In this document: in pieces, positions 32,872 to 33,306 of the stretch
Layout: every line of letters starts with the position of its first letter
Numbering within the stretch: the stretch's first letter is position 1
Assembly (NCBI GenBank): GCA_900316505.1
Contig: ONDH01000036.1
Span: forward strand, 1-33,306
Source: an uncultured Prevotellaceae bacterium
Lineage (GTDB): Bacteria; Bacteroidota; Bacteroidia; Bacteroidales; Bacteroidaceae
Length of the DNA stretch: 33,306 nt
Reading direction: 5' to 3'
Notes under the pieces: generated by a model
The model's database searches: none
What the model saw: only the letters and a program-made list of their open reading frames with translations
What the model was told of the DNA's origin: nothing
Program-made: the position numbers and the translations under genes

Positions 32872-33306
32872 ATGGGTATTAAGACAAAGTATTTTATACT
32901 TCTGATTGCAGTAGTATTATCCTTGAGAGGGAAGGCGCAGACAGAACGTTTCTGTATAGCCAACAAAGGTATAACGGCAAGTATTATTGTGGATGAAAAC
33001 GACTGGAAGGGCGTTATTCGTGCAGCCCATGATCTGGGTGACGATGTACGTAAGGTAACAGGATTTTCATCGCAGGTAAGACTACTGTCATCAGACTCAC
33101 CAGGGATGAAGCAGCCGAAGAGCATTATTGTCGGCACAATAGGCAAAAGCCGAATCATCGACAGAATCATAAGGCAAAAGAAACTAAATGTGAGCAAAGT
33201 AAAAGGGCAATGGGAATCGTATATCATCGATATTGTCGATGGAAACCTTATCATCGCGGGAAGTGACAAGCGTGGTACTATCTACGGCATTTACGATATT
33301 TCGGAA
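32872..33306 (+). CDS. GH115 family xylan alpha-glucuronidase, N-terminal part
   Basis: First 145 codons of a secreted enzyme; the gene runs off the right edge. GH115 enzymes remove (4-O-methyl-)glucuronic acid from xylan side chains. A signal peptide ends around residue 23 (GKAQ). The N-terminal family features are visible: IIVDENDWKGVIRAAHDLGDDV, IIVGTIGKSRIIDR, KGQWESYIIDIV and IIAGSDKRGTIYGIYDISE. The catalytic domain lies outside the window. Full-length members are over 800 residues. Its position beside the hybrid regulator suggests that the two belong to one xylan-utilisation locus. Confidence 0.85.
   Translation, partial: MGIKTKYFILLIAVVLSLRGKAQTERFCIANKGITASIIVDENDWKGVIRAAHDLGDDVRKVTGFSSQVRLLSSDSPGMKQPKSIIVGTIGKSRIIDRIIRQKKLNVSKVKGQWESYIIDIVDGNLIIAGSDKRGTIYGIYDISE

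Noticed and set aside
32778..33269. 163-codon minus-strand frame opposite GH115
   Set aside because: The plus strand encodes a clear GH115 N-terminus with a signal peptide.

Overview
The window looks like a chromosomal segment from a Bacteroidales bacterium, most likely Prevotella or a close relative. The evidence is: promoters of the Bacteroidetes type (TTG, about 19-21 bases, TAnnTTTG); no clear Shine-Dalgarno sequences; a type IX secretion pair porU-porV followed by ispF; DUF4290 and DUF4230 proteins; a one-protein hybrid two-component regulator; and AT-rich simple repeats between genes. The genus is inference. No IS element, phage, tRNA gene or CRISPR array was recognised.

Layout. 1-259: apparent promoter and leader of a leftward transcript that leaves the window, possibly an rRNA operon. 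260-2473 (-): secreted dipeptidyl peptidase IV. 2474-2930: control region with a 23-bp tandem repeat and concentric inverted repeats. 2931-4185 (+): two tandem membrane-anchored DUF4230 proteins. 4265-5188 (-): radical SAM protein. 5284-8366 (+): translation operon rplM-rpsI-rpsB-tsf with structured leaders and a strong terminator. 8425-8970 (-): lipoprotein. 9146-14828 (+): cca, a GH105 glycosidase, lpxK, thiL, nagB. 14904-16360 (-): yicC-gmk, divergent from 16461 onward (+): tsaB, DUF4290, murA, rimM, dxr, rseP, an FAH-family enzyme, porU, porV, ispF. 28163-29285: about 1.1 kb of repeat-rich DNA with a probable remnant of an HU-like gene. 29286-32396 (+): hybrid two-component regulator. 32872 to the end (+): start of a GH115 xylan alpha-glucuronidase.

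How the genes work together. The long rightward block from tsaB combines tRNA modification (tsaB), cell-wall synthesis (murA), ribosome maturation (rimM), isoprenoid synthesis (dxr, ispF), intramembrane proteolysis (rseP) and maturation of type IX secretion cargo (porU, porV). The right edge appears to be the beginning of a xylan-degradation locus: a periplasmic sensor/regulator beside a glucuronidase.

Most notable points. (1) The hybrid regulator keeps its sensor, membrane helix, phosphoacceptor-His helix, receiver and AraC domains, but has no room for an ATP-binding kinase domain, and its H-box is altered (SHKIRTP). (2) The 28.2-29.2 kb gap contains 8-bp and 7-bp repeat arrays, including a 33-bp inverted repeat and a roughly 36-bp direct repeat around an HU-like remnant. 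(3) ispF has no ATG, and its apparent TTG start lies inside a dispersed intergenic repeat. (4) MurA has Asp in place of the fosfomycin-target Cys. (5) The first bases look like an rRNA-operon leader.
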